A stretch of DNA of 64,000 nt, from positions 153,431 through 217,430 of the forward strand of contig ONCP01000001.1 in NCBI GenBank assembly GCA_900316385.1. Reading direction: 5' to 3'. Of this stretch, positions 1-6,956 are shown in pieces. A program made the translations under genes and the position numbers. The notes below the pieces were generated by a model, which saw nothing but the letters and a program-made list of their open reading frames with translations, ran no database searches and was not told the origin of the DNA. Numbering within the stretch: the stretch's first letter is position 1; each line of letters starts with the position of its first letter. The DNA is from an uncultured Eubacteriales bacterium. Lineage in GTDB: Bacteria > Bacillota > Clostridia > Oscillospirales > Acutalibacteraceae.

Positions 1-231
1 CGCGACTCCGGAAGGTATTCTTATATTGATCTGGAACACGAAATAGTGGATATTTATGCGGATTTGCATGTTCACTTTTGGAATGGGGGACTCACAGCAA
101 ACTATATTTCTCTTTGTTTTGATAGATCTGATTTAGAAAAGCTATTGGTTTATCTTCGCTTGACAACAAATCTTCTTACCGAACAGTCTCCGGAAGTTCA
201 GGATTTGTTTGGAAGAGACATACTGAGATAG
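1..231 (+). CDS. 3' end of an unidentified protein (partial)
   Basis: The reading frame is open from the first base of the window and ends with TAG at 229-231, giving at least 76 residues. I do not recognise the family. The visible tail begins RDSGRYSYIDLEHEIVDIYA and has an aromatic-rich stretch (LHVHFWNGG) followed by a helical, leucine-rich end. No membrane segment or signal is visible. A GTG at 46 lies in frame, but since the frame is open upstream the real start is probably outside the window. It sits just before a tRNA 3'-end scar, so it may belong to a mobile or genomic-island segment to the left; that is inference. Confidence 0.5.
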   Translation, partial: RDSGRYSYIDLEHEIVDIYADLHVHFWNGGLTANYISLCFDRSDLEKLLVYLRLTTNLLTEQSPEVQDLFGRDILR

Positions 232-374
232 TGTTTCTCTTGACCACATACCCGACCATATCGCCGTCCGGAGCACTTGGAAACAGTGCAGGCAAGAGCG
301 CTGAACAGCAAGTTTTGCGGAACGGAAACCACTATATGTTGTTGTATGGAATTATTATCAGACTATTCTGTTTC

Positions 375-419
375 TTTGGGAGCAGGATGTCGGGGGTTCA
401 AGTCCCTTCACTCCGACCA
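375..419 (+). other. 3' half of a tRNA-Pro(TGG) gene, probable attachment-site scar
   Basis: From 375 the sequence reads as a tRNA from the anticodon loop to CCA: loop TTTGGGA (anticodon TGG), anticodon 3' strand GCAGG, variable region ATGTC, T stem GGGGG/CCCTT around the T loop TTCAAGT, acceptor 3' strand CACTCCG, discriminator A and CCA at 417-419. The 5' half is missing: no matching CGGAGTG acceptor strand or D arm is found upstream. Integrases commonly recombine between the anticodon loop and the tRNA 3' end, so this is what one end of an integrated or excised element looks like. Identity as proline is inferred from the anticodon and the acceptor sequence. Confidence 0.6.
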
Positions 420-486
420 TAATAGTTTAGGGGAATATCCTTGACGGATATTCCCCTAAACTATTAAAATCAAGCAACGGAGAAGT

Positions 487-580
487 GAAGAGACTCGAAC
501 AGGGCGTGCCGAGGAATAAGCGACAGCGAATTCCGAAGGTGAAAACGCTTCGGGGAAGCGTTTTCAGCCCGCCGCGCAGA
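487..580 (+). repeat. Two-hairpin repeat, copy A
   Basis: About 94 bp with the same plan as the copy at 637-730. Hairpin 1 is GGAAT (513-517) and ATTCC (530-534) around a 12-nt loop AAGCGACAGCGA. Hairpin 2 is an 11-bp stem, 541-551 with 555-565, around GGG. The two copies differ in stem bases on both sides so that pairing is kept, while the loop is nearly unchanged. This suggests a structured RNA or DNA element rather than coding sequence. The overlapping reverse-strand reading frames share the repeat but look like by-products. Confidence 0.6.
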
Positions 581-636
581 TGAAACAGATAGCTCCGCAC
601 ACACCGCAACAAGCGAGGAGGAAGTTATAGAAAGCT

Positions 637-730
637 GAAGGTACTTCAGAACAGGCTGTGCCGAGCCATAAGCGAGAGCGAATGGCGAAGGTAAAAACAG
701 TCCTGAGGACTGTTTTTAAGCCGCCGAGAT
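637..730 (+). repeat. Two-hairpin repeat, copy B
   Basis: Second copy, offset by 150 bp. Hairpin 1 is GCCAT (665-669) with ATGGC (682-686) around AAGCGAGAGCGA; hairpin 2 is an 11-bp stem, 693-703 with 707-717, around TGA. Stem sequences differ from copy A but remain fully paired. The head of this copy, GAAGGTACTTCA (637-648), recurs at 790-801, where it runs straight into the tRNA 3' end. Confidence 0.6.
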
Positions 731-796
731 CAACAAAGTTATCCACTCAAACACGCCGCCGAAAACGAGCAGTAAGGGAAGAAAAGAAGGAAGGTA

Positions 797-812
797 CTTC
801 ACTCCGACCATA
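797..812 (+). repeat. Second copy of the tRNA 3' end (att-like direct repeat)
   Basis: CTTCACTCCGACCATA here is identical to 406-421, which is the acceptor strand plus CCA of the tRNA-Pro half. The two 16-bp copies are in direct orientation 391 bp apart and enclose both hairpin repeats. This is the arrangement expected of attL/attR or of nested insertion scars. No integrase gene lies between them. Confidence 0.5.
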
Positions 813-988
813 TTAACACGACGATTTAACGGACTGTTTTTATGCCGACCTCGCGCGGCGCTATGGACAACTCCGCGTGAATCTGATATGATAACAATGA
901 AGAGTCAATAGGCGGTAATTATCTAAATCCAGCGACGTGATACGATTTCCGTTTGATTTGAATACCAAAAGAAACTCGGAGGCGTAAA
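813..988. other. Intergenic region, nothing convincing
   Basis: I see no gene, strong promoter or terminator here apart from the ribosome binding site CGGAGG (977-982) of the next gene. Confidence 0.5.
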
Positions 989-1462
989 ATGAGAAGAAAC
1001 GAACGCGAAATAACGGACAGTCAGGCTATTGAGCTTTTTATTTCCGAACAGCGGATAATGAGGGTAGGAATTATTGATGACGGAGAGGTGTATATCGTGC
1101 CTGTCAATTACGGATTCAAAACAGAAAACGGTGAATACACCTTCTATTTTCACGGCGCGAAGGCGGGTAGGAAGTATTCGCTCGCGCAGTCAAAGCCGAA
1201 AGTCGGATTTGAGATAGACGGAGAATACACGCTGCTGCCTGCCGAAAAAGCCTGCGGCTATTCCGCGCGTTATAAAAGCGTCATCGGCAACGGCGAGCTT
1301 TCTGTCGTTTATGATCAAGAGGAAAAAACAGAAGCGCTCAATTGCCTGATGAAGCAGCTCACAGGGAAGAGCGGTTTTTCGTACGAGGAAAAAACACTTA
1401 GTAATACTGCGGTTTTTAAAATCAAGGTCGAGAAGCTCTCGTGCAAGGCGAAAGAAAGATAG
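989..1462 (+). CDS. Pyridoxamine 5'-phosphate oxidase-like (NimA-type) flavoprotein
   Basis: The 157-residue protein fits the small PNPOx-like split-barrel family that includes the nitroimidazole-resistance Nim proteins. The N-terminal R-R-N-E-R-E-I region, the strand VYIVPVNYGF, the FHGAKAGRK segment near residue 55 and the following KVGFEIDG are typical of the family's FMN-binding barrel. Members are cytosolic, usually dimeric, and bind FMN or a related cofactor; the true substrate is usually unknown, so nitroimidazole reduction should not be assumed. The ATG at 989 has a good ribosome binding site (CGGAGG, 6 nt upstream). It is followed by a methyltransferase and an acetyltransferase in the same direction, a typical accessory gene group. 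Confidence 0.75.
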   Translation: MRRNEREITDSQAIELFISEQRIMRVGIIDDGEVYIVPVNYGFKTENGEYTFYFHGAKAGRKYSLAQSKPKVGFEIDGEYTLLPAEKACGYSARYKSVIGNGELSVVYDQEEKTEALNCLMKQLTGKSGFSYEEKTLSNTAVFKIKVEKLSCKAKER

Positions 1463-1548
1463 ATCACACCGCAATAATTCATAAAGGAACGATGAAAATG
1501 TCACATACACATTTCAAGCAGCTGGGCGAAAAATGAGGAGGAGCTTTT

Positions 1549-2343
1549 TTGAATTCACAATCCATAGATAAGGGCAACGATTTTGATTTTGGCAGAACAT
1601 CCGCGGAATATTCCGAGTACAGGGATATCTATCCCAAGGATATGTACGACAAGCTGATTTCGTTTGGTATCGGGAAAAAGGGACAAAAAATCCTCGACCT
1701 CGGCAGCGGTACTGCTGTTCTTCCCGTTAATCTTTGCCATACGGGAGCGCTATTCTTTGCCACCGATATTTCCGAAAACCAAGTGAAGCACGGCAGACTG
1801 ATCGTTGATAAAAAGGAAATCGACAACATTAGCTTCAGGGTTTGCTCCGCTGAGGAAACAGGCTTTGAGGATAACAGCTTTGACGTTGTAACGGCGGTTC
1901 AGTGCTTTCAGTATTTTGACGCCGAGAAGGCTGCGGCTGAAATATTCCGCGTGTTGAAGCCGCAGGGCTTGTTTTGCAAGATATTTATGGATTGGCTGCC
2001 GCTTGAGGATGAGATCATAGCCGAGATGGAAAAGCTTGTGTTAAAATACAATCCCCTATGGAGCGGAAACGGCTTTGATAAATACAGATACCGTTATCCC
2101 GAATGGGCGGAGGGGAAATTCAATATCGAAACGCTCCATTCATATGATACGAGTATTGAGTTTTCAAAGGAAGCGTGGATCGGAAGGATCAAAACCTGCC
2201 GCGGTGTCGGCGCGAGCCTGCCTGATGATAAAGTAAAGGAGTTTGAACGCGAGTACTGCGAGCTTCTGAATAAATACACTGAGCCGCTTCGGCTGAAGCA
2301 CCAGATCCATATTGAGATTTACAGGTCGGTCAAGGGGCGCTGA
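1549..2343 (+). CDS. Class I SAM-dependent methyltransferase
   Basis: 264 residues with a clear Rossmann-type methyltransferase core: motif I ILDLGSGTA (residues 48-56), an acidic end of strand 2 (ATDIS), and the post-motif segment FDVVTAVQCFQYFD. This matches the Methyltransf_11/UbiE-like superfamily; the substrate (small molecule, RNA or lipid) cannot be told from sequence. I chose TTG at 1549 because AGGAGG lies 7 nt upstream (1536-1541) and the protein then has the normal N-terminal extension. It sits 86 bp after the Nim-like gene and 37 bp before the acetyltransferase, so co-transcription is plausible. Confidence 0.75.
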   Translation: MNSQSIDKGNDFDFGRTSAEYSEYRDIYPKDMYDKLISFGIGKKGQKILDLGSGTAVLPVNLCHTGALFFATDISENQVKHGRLIVDKKEIDNISFRVCSAEETGFEDNSFDVVTAVQCFQYFDAEKAAAEIFRVLKPQGLFCKIFMDWLPLEDEIIAEMEKLVLKYNPLWSGNGFDKYRYRYPEWAEGKFNIETLHSYDTSIEFSKEAWIGRIKTCRGVGASLPDDKVKEFEREYCELLNKYTEPLRLKHQIHIEIYRSVKGR

Positions 2344-2380
2344 ACAACGACAGCATTATTCTGCGGAAAGGACAAATCAT

Positions 2381-2947
2381 ATGAAGCACTTGGGAACGCT
2401 CACGCTTGAAACGGATCGCTTGTTACTGCGAAAAACACTTGAGTCCGATTATGAGCCGATGTTCGAAAACTGGGCAGGCGACGGACGCGTCACAAAATAC
2501 TTGACATGGGCGCCGTACGAAAGCGCGGAGCAGTTGAAAAACACATATCACCAATATTTGCTTGAAAGCCAAAAGAAGAAGGATTTTTATGATTGGAAGA
2601 TCGTGCTTAAGGAATCGGGAGAGCCGATCGGCTCAATCGGCGTCGTCAAGCTCAGAGAAGATATTGAAGAAGTTGAGATCGGCTACTGCCTCGGCTTTGA
2701 ATGGTGGCATTTGGGCATTATGAGCGAAGCCTTCGGGCGAGTGATACGCTTTTTGTTTGAGCAGGTCGGCGTTAACCGTATTGCCGCGGTACATGACCCG
2801 AATAATCCTCACTCGGGCGATGTGATGAAAAAATGCGGTCTTCGATACGAGGGAACCTCAAGGCAATCGGGAAAGAATATGCAGGGTATCTGTGACGAGA
2901 GCCGTTACGCGGTTTTGAAAGACGAATATTTTCAGTCTTGCGAATAA
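2381..2947 (+). CDS. GNAT family N-acetyltransferase (RimJ/RimL type)
   Basis: 188 residues. The start ETDRLLLRK, the central EVEIGYCLGFEWWHLGIMSE (the motif A/B region that contacts acetyl-CoA) and the C-terminal NPHSGDVMKKCGLRYEG are diagnostic of Acetyltransf_3 proteins such as RimJ, RimL and their many small-molecule relatives. They transfer acetyl from acetyl-CoA to an amine; here the acceptor is unknown. An in-frame start further upstream (2312) overlaps the methyltransferase and lacks support; ATG at 2381 has GGAAAGGA about 10 nt upstream and gives the usual N terminus. A terminator follows directly. Confidence 0.8.
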   Translation: MKHLGTLTLETDRLLLRKTLESDYEPMFENWAGDGRVTKYLTWAPYESAEQLKNTYHQYLLESQKKKDFYDWKIVLKESGEPIGSIGVVKLREDIEEVEIGYCLGFEWWHLGIMSEAFGRVIRFLFEQVGVNRIAAVHDPNNPHSGDVMKKCGLRYEGTSRQSGKNMQGICDESRYAVLKDEYFQSCE

Positions 2948-2958
2948 AGAAAGAAACG

Positions 2959-2992
2959 ACCGCCTGTTGAAAAAACAGGCGGCTTTGTTTTG
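2959..2992 (+). terminator. Intrinsic terminator
   Basis: CCGCCTGTT (2960-2968) pairs with AACAGGCGG (2974-2982), followed by a T-rich tract. It closes the 989-2947 gene group. Confidence 0.8.
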
Positions 2993-3068
2993 CTCACGGC
3001 GTTGTTGACAATTTGATTCGTTTATAGTAAATTAATAGTGATGATAGTGTAAAAATCACACTCTCGAA

Positions 3069-3135
3069 TTTACGCCTTATCCGCTCACGTTAAGGCTGTA
3101 AATGTCTTTAATGATTTGTGGGCGGAAAGGCAATG
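3069..3135 (+). promoter_or_regulatory. Candidate translational RNA switch, copy A
   Basis: TTTAC-GCCTTA (3069-3079) can form a local hairpin with TAAGGC-T-GTAAA (3091-3102). The same GCCTT plus the loop CCGCTCAC (3081-3088) can instead pair with GTGGGCGG-A-AAGGC (3118-3131), a stem of about 14 bp with one bulge that buries the ribosome binding site just before the ATG at 3133. The two structures exclude each other over GCCTT. A related element with the same layout and the same start context lies at 11327-11394. I could not match it to a named riboswitch class. Confidence 0.5.
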
Positions 3136-3903
3136 GAAATTAGCGTGAAATACTCAAAACGGCTTCCGTTGGAGAGAATGTCGAACTGCCGTGACCTCGG
3201 CGGTTATCCGACAAAATTCGGAAATGTTACGCGGTTCGGGGTATTTGTCAGGAGCGAGGCTCCTGTTTTTCTTCCCGAGCGCGATATTGAATATCTTAAG
3301 CAGTACGGAGTGACAAAATCGCTCGATTTCCGCGGCGACAGTCACACTCAAAAATTCCCCAGCTCGCTCGATACCGAGGGGATAGAGTACATTCATCTTC
3401 CGATGTTCGGCAGAGCGGACGCTATGGGCTTTGAGCAGAGCGTTGACGATATCCTCCGCCGCTTTTCGGGATGGGGAAGAACCTATATCGGCTGGCTCGA
3501 AACCTACAAGAGCTGGGTCCGCGACGTCGTTCGCGAGCTAGTGAGCACGGACGGCGTGTGTCATTTCAACTGCAACGCGGGCAAGGACAGAACGGGTGTT
3601 ATCAGCGCTCTTGTGCTCGCGGTGTGCGGAGTTGATCTGAATGACATCGCGTTTGATTACTGTATCAGCCGCGCTATGCTCAAGCCGCGTTTTTCTCAGC
3701 TTGCGGAGCAGTGGGACTCTTATCTTAAGGACGAAAACGGCAAGCTGATACCCGATCACCCGTTTTTGTTCACACCGCGCGATGCGATGTATCAGCTTTT
3801 CGCGTACATTTGCTCTCAATACAAGACCGTAGAGAACTATTTTTACTCGTGCCGTCTGAGTGTGGACGAGGTAAAGGAAATCAGAAAAAAGCTTTTAGGA
3901 TAA
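3133..3903 (+). CDS. Tyrosine-protein phosphatase (dual-specificity-like, Y_phosphatase3 type)
   Basis: 256 residues. The N-terminal MSNCRDLGGY matches the conserved N-x-R-D-L-G-G-Y start of bacterial LipA/IphP-like phosphatases. The active-site P-loop CNAGKDRTG gives the CX5R signature with nucleophile C147 and R153. D-x-R-G at residue 66 is also typical. The family removes phosphate from tyrosine (some members also act on serine/threonine or phosphoinositides). No signal peptide is visible, so it is probably cytosolic. An in-frame GTG at 3118 lies inside the leader structure; ATG at 3133 is preferred because the conserved leader places the same ATG context 2 nt after AAAGGC. Translation may be controlled by that leader. 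Confidence 0.8.
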   Translation: MEISVKYSKRLPLERMSNCRDLGGYPTKFGNVTRFGVFVRSEAPVFLPERDIEYLKQYGVTKSLDFRGDSHTQKFPSSLDTEGIEYIHLPMFGRADAMGFEQSVDDILRRFSGWGRTYIGWLETYKSWVRDVVRELVSTDGVCHFNCNAGKDRTGVISALVLAVCGVDLNDIAFDYCISRAMLKPRFSQLAEQWDSYLKDENGKLIPDHPFLFTPRDAMYQLFAYICSQYKTVENYFYSCRLSVDEVKEIRKKLLG

Positions 3904-3904
3904 A

Positions 3905-3935
3905 AAATAGGCTGTCGCGGGACAGCCTATTTGAT
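3905..3935. terminator. Bidirectional terminator
   Basis: AATAGGCTGTC and GACAGCCTATT form a long stem with A-rich and T-rich flanks, between the rightward phosphatase and the leftward transporter operon. Confidence 0.8.
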
Positions 3936-3951
3936 TATGATTATATGATTA

Positions 3952-4695
3952 TTAAAGAACCTTTGAAAGAAAGTCCCTGAGTCGGGGGCTTTTCGGGTTT
4001 TCGAAGAACTCGTCGGGCTTGCCCTGTTCTACGATAACGCCCTCATCAATGAAAACGACCTGTGTTCCGACCTCGCGGGCAAAGCCCATTTCGTGGGTCA
4101 CTACCGCCATGGTCATTCCTTCCTTCGCGAGCGACTTCATAACCTCAAGCACCTCGCCGACCATTTCGGGGTCGAGAGCGGAGGTGGGCTCGTCAAAGAG
4201 AAGCACGTCGGGGTTCATACACAGCGCTCTTACGATAGCTATTCTCTGCTTTTGACCGCCCGAAAGCTGCGACGGATAAGCGTCGGCTCTGTCGGCAAGA
4301 CCTACGCGCTCCAAAAGCGCCATGGCGTTCTTTTCGGCTTCATCCTTGCTCTGCTTTAGAAGCTTTGTCGGGCCTACGGTCATATTTTTGAGTACCGTCA
4401 TATGAGGGAACAGGTTGAACTGCTGGAACACCATTCCCATTTTCCTTCGGTGAAGGTTGATGTCTACCTTGGGGTCGGTGATGTCCGTTCCTTCAAAGAA
4501 TATCTTGCCGCCCGTGGGCTCCTCGAGCCTGTTCAGACAGCGCAGAAAGGTGCTCTTGCCTGAGCCTGAGGCTCCGATGATCACCACCACGTCGCCCTTG
4601 TCGATCTCAAGGCTTATGCCCTTGAGAACGTCAACGTTATCAAAGGATTTTTCAAGGTTTTCCACCTTGATCAGCACATCATTATCAGTGGTCAC
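3952..4695 (-). CDS. glnQ: Polar amino acid ABC transporter, ATP-binding protein (GlnQ type)
   Basis: 247 residues with all ABC ATPase motifs: Walker [10 protein letters not shown] (41-49), Q loop [12 protein letters not shown], signature LSGGQKQR, Walker [13 protein letters not shown] and switch histidine in VVTHEMGF. The sequence matches the PAAT (GlnQ/HisP) subfamily that powers uptake of glutamine, glutamate, cystine or other polar amino acids; the substrate is not readable. I chose GTG at 4695, 10 nt after an AAAGGAGG ribosome binding site; it overlaps the permease stop by 11 nt. A TTG at 4716 would put the ribosome binding site inside the protein. It ends an operon with the permease and binding protein. 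Confidence 0.9.
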   Translation of the reverse strand: MTTDNDVLIKVENLEKSFDNVDVLKGISLEIDKGDVVVIIGASGSGKSTFLRCLNRLEEPTGGKIFFEGTDITDPKVDINLHRRKMGMVFQQFNLFPHMTVLKNMTVGPTKLLKQSKDEAEKNAMALLERVGLADRADAYPSQLSGGQKQRIAIVRALCMNPDVLLFDEPTSALDPEMVGEVLEVMKSLAKEGMTMAVVTHEMGFAREVGTQVVFIDEGVIVEQGKPDEFFENPKSPRLRDFLSKVL

Positions 4696-5416
4696 TGTTG
4701 CGCAGCCTCCTTTCAAGCTTCTTGAGGAAGAAGCTGAGAATAAGTACGATTACGAGGTAGATCAGCGCTACCGTGATAAGCGGGAAAAACGCCTCGTATG
4801 TGCGTGAGCGGATAAGGTTTCCGATGTAGGTCAGATCCTGGATCGCCACATAGCCCGCGACCGAGGTTTCCTTAAGAAGCACGATAAACTCGTTGGCAAG
4901 CGCGGGAAGCACGTTTTTCAGCGCCTGAGGCAGAATGATGATAACCATTGTTTTTGAATAGTTAAAGCCGAGCGAACGGCTTGCCTCAAACTGACCCTTA
5001 TCGATGGACATAATTCCCGAGCGCATGATCTCGGCGACGTAAGCGCCCGAGTTGATGCCGAAGGAGAGTATCGCGGCGAGCATACCGTCGCGGGAGCTCG
5101 CGAACACCAAGAAGTACATTATCATAAGCTGTACGACCATCGGCGTTCCGCGTATAACGGTTATGTAGATGTTGCATATCACGTTAAAGACCTTGATAAC
5201 AAAGTCGCCCGCGGATTTTGATTTTTTGCCCTTGAGATTGAGCTCGTAGGTCGAGCGGATGATCGCGACTAAAAAGCCGAGAGCAAGACCGATCAGAAGT
5301 GCGAAGAAAGTGATCTCAAGCGTCGCTCCGAGACCCTTGAGAAGCATAAGCCAGCGGTCGTCTGTTATAAAAGTTTTGGTAAAGCTTGACGCAATATCGT
5401 TGAAAAAATCTTCCAT
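4685..5416 (-). CDS. Polar amino acid ABC transporter, permease
   Basis: 243 residues of the HisM/GlnP permease family with about five membrane segments. The cytoplasmic coupling (EAA) loop is visible as [20 protein letters not shown], followed by [14 protein letters not shown], which contacts the ATPase. ATG at 5416 is preferred; a longer TTG start at 5452 would fall inside the terminator hairpin of the binding protein gene. The start region [12 protein letters not shown] is a normal amphipathic lead before the first membrane helix. It probably works as a homodimer with the adjacent ATPase. It lies downstream of the binding-protein gene, separated by a hairpin that should lower its expression relative to the binding protein. 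Confidence 0.88.
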   Translation of the reverse strand: MEDFFNDIASSFTKTFITDDRWLMLLKGLGATLEITFFALLIGLALGFLVAIIRSTYELNLKGKKSKSAGDFVIKVFNVICNIYITVIRGTPMVVQLMIMYFLVFASSRDGMLAAILSFGINSGAYVAEIMRSGIMSIDKGQFEASRSLGFNYSKTMVIIILPQALKNVLPALANEFIVLLKETSVAGYVAIQDLTYIGNLIRSRTYEAFFPLITVALIYLVIVLILSFFLKKLERRLRNSDH

Positions 5417-5440
5417 AAAATAAATACCCTGTAAAATATC

Positions 5441-5472
5441 CAAAAACCGCAACCGCCCTCGGACGGTTGCGG
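5441..5472 (-). terminator. Terminator/attenuating hairpin between binding protein and permease
   Basis: On the minus strand a 9-bp stem (CCGCAACCG with CGGTTGCGG, 5447-5455 and 5464-5472) is followed by TTTTT. Such partial terminators let the periplasmic-type binding protein be made in excess over the membrane parts. Confidence 0.75.
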
Positions 5473-5493
5473 AGTTTATTTGGCGTTATTCAA

Positions 5494-6300
5494 TTATTCC
5501 TTAACGATGATGACCTGAGTAGCAGTTGTGTAGCTGTCGGTGAAGTCTACGGACTCTTTTCTCTCGTCTGTAACAGTCATACCCGCCATACCGAAATCGG
5601 CCTTGCCTGAGGTAACGGCTGTGATGATGGAGTCGAAGTCCATATCGTCGATAACGAGCTTGTAGCCAAGCTTGTCGCAGATCGCCTGAGCCATCTCGGC
5701 GTCGATTCCTACAACCTTATCGCCGTCGTAGAACTCGTAGGGCTCGAAGAAGGCGTTTGTCGCCATGTGGAGCTCGCCGTTGGAGGTGTCAACATCCTTG
5801 GGAGACTCATAGGGGGATTTGCCCTTTGTGTCGTCGCCGATGTAGTTCTGGATGATGCTCTTTACAGTGCCGTCGTCTGTGAGCTCCTTGAGAGCGCCGT
5901 TGATCTTGGCGGTGAGCTCGCTGTCCTTAGCTGTGCAGATAGCGTACTCTTCCTCGGCGAAGGGCTCGTCAAGGATCTTTAAGCCCTTGTTCTGAGCTAC
6001 GAAAGCCTTAGCAGGCTCATTGTCGATGATAACGCAGTCGACCTTGCCCTGTGTGAGAGCGAGAACAGCGTCGCCGCCCTTGTTGAAGCGCTCAATCTTG
6101 GAGCCGTCCTTCTCGTAGTCGGAGGCGTAGATGTCGCCTGTTGTACCGAGTTGAACGCCGATTACAGCGCCCTTGAGGTCGTCTGCCTTTGTGATTTTTG
6201 AAGCGTTGCTATCCGTCTTGCTGTCGCCGCAGGAGGCAAGAACAAAAGCGGAGGAGGCAACCATTACAACAGCGAGTAAAATCGCAACGATTTTTTTCAT
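5494..6300 (-). CDS. Amino acid ABC transporter substrate-binding lipoprotein, circularly permuted
   Basis: 268 residues. A lipoprotein signal ends in LASC with the lipidated cysteine at residue 24. The mature part is a type II periplasmic-binding fold (SBP_bac_3), but its halves are swapped. Residues 38-155, starting DDLKGAVIGVQLGTTGD, correspond to the segment that normally comes second. Residues 175-268, starting GELHMATNAFFEPYEF and including VVGIDAEMAQAI and FGMAGMTVTDERKESVDF, are normally first. A linker around 156-174 joins them. The fold can close either way, so ligand binding is expected. First gene of the transporter operon; substrate probably a polar amino acid (inferred from the ATPase subfamily). 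Confidence 0.85.
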   Translation of the reverse strand: MKKIVAILLAVVMVASSAFVLASCGDSKTDSNASKITKADDLKGAVIGVQLGTTGDIYASDYEKDGSKIERFNKGGDAVLALTQGKVDCVIIDNEPAKAFVAQNKGLKILDEPFAEEEYAICTAKDSELTAKINGALKELTDDGTVKSIIQNYIGDDTKGKSPYESPKDVDTSNGELHMATNAFFEPYEFYDGDKVVGIDAEMAQAICDKLGYKLVIDDMDFDSIITAVTSGKADFGMAGMTVTDERKESVDFTDSYTTATQVIIVKE

Positions 6301-6494
6301 AGTTTTTCCTCTTTTCTAATAATATTATTTTTAAAAAACAGCATACATACTCTAATACAAAATTAATAAATTTGCAAGCAATTTTCTAAAATTATTACGT
6401 ATTATTTGAAAGTTTGTGCAAATTCTTTATTTTTGGGCTGTATAATTATCCGTTTTTGTGAATATGACAGCGTACAAAACACGAAAAAACTATA

Positions 6495-6523
6495 TTGTTA
6501 ATTTTTTGAAACGGTGGTATAAT
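6495..6523 (+). promoter_or_regulatory. Promoter of the COG0523 GTPase gene
   Basis: TTGTTA (6495-6500) and TATAAT (6518-6523) are 17 bp apart. Transcription from here would put the whole 102-bp repeat block in the 5' leader. Confidence 0.6.
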
Positions 6524-6560
6524 ACTGAATTGAAAGCAAAAAAGCCGACCCGTGAGGCGC

Positions 6561-6932
6561 AATGAGTGCACGCACGTCAGTGGGAAACCGCATTTCTGAC
6601 CGAGCCGCACCAAACCAGACGCGGAAGAATAAAAAGATGAACCTATCCTCCCGCAGCAAGTCGGTGAGTGCACGCAGGTAAGTGGGAAACCGCATTTCTG
6701 ACCGAGCCGCACCAAACCGGACGCGGAAGAATAAAAAGATGAACCTATCCTCCCGCAGCAAGTCGGTGAGTGCACGCACGTCAGTGGGAAACCGCATTTC
6801 TGACCGAGCCGCACCAAACCGGACGCGGAAGAATAAAAAGATGAACCTATCCTCCCGCAGCAAGTCGGTGAGTGCACGCGCGTCAGTGGGAAACCGCATT
6901 TCTGACCGAGCCGCACCAAACCAGACGAGGAA
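6561..6932 (+). repeat. Tandem 102-bp repeat, four copies (last partial)
   Basis: Anchor TGGGAAAC recurs at 6581, 6683, 6785 and 6887, exactly 102 bp apart. Copies differ at few positions, mainly in the CGCACGTCAG box. Since 102 is divisible by three, every frame on both strands that is open in one unit stays open through the block, which explains the repeat-rich reading frames seen on both strands. Each unit contains GTCAG and CTGAC that can form a hairpin around GGAAACCGC, plus a GTGCAC palindrome. The block ends about 25 bp before the GTPase start. Function unknown. Confidence 0.85.
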
Positions 6933-6956
6933 ATAAAAAAAAGAAAGGTGATTTTT

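Noticed and set aside
375..419. A complete tRNA gene
   Set aside because: No D arm or 5' acceptor strand upstream; only the 3' half is present.
427..746. Two reverse-strand frames sharing a 25-residue pattern
   Set aside because: The similarity comes from the hairpin repeats, whose stems vary in a pairing-conserving way rather than by codon.
6561..6932. CRISPR array
   Set aside because: The units are contiguous 102-bp copies with no unique spacers.
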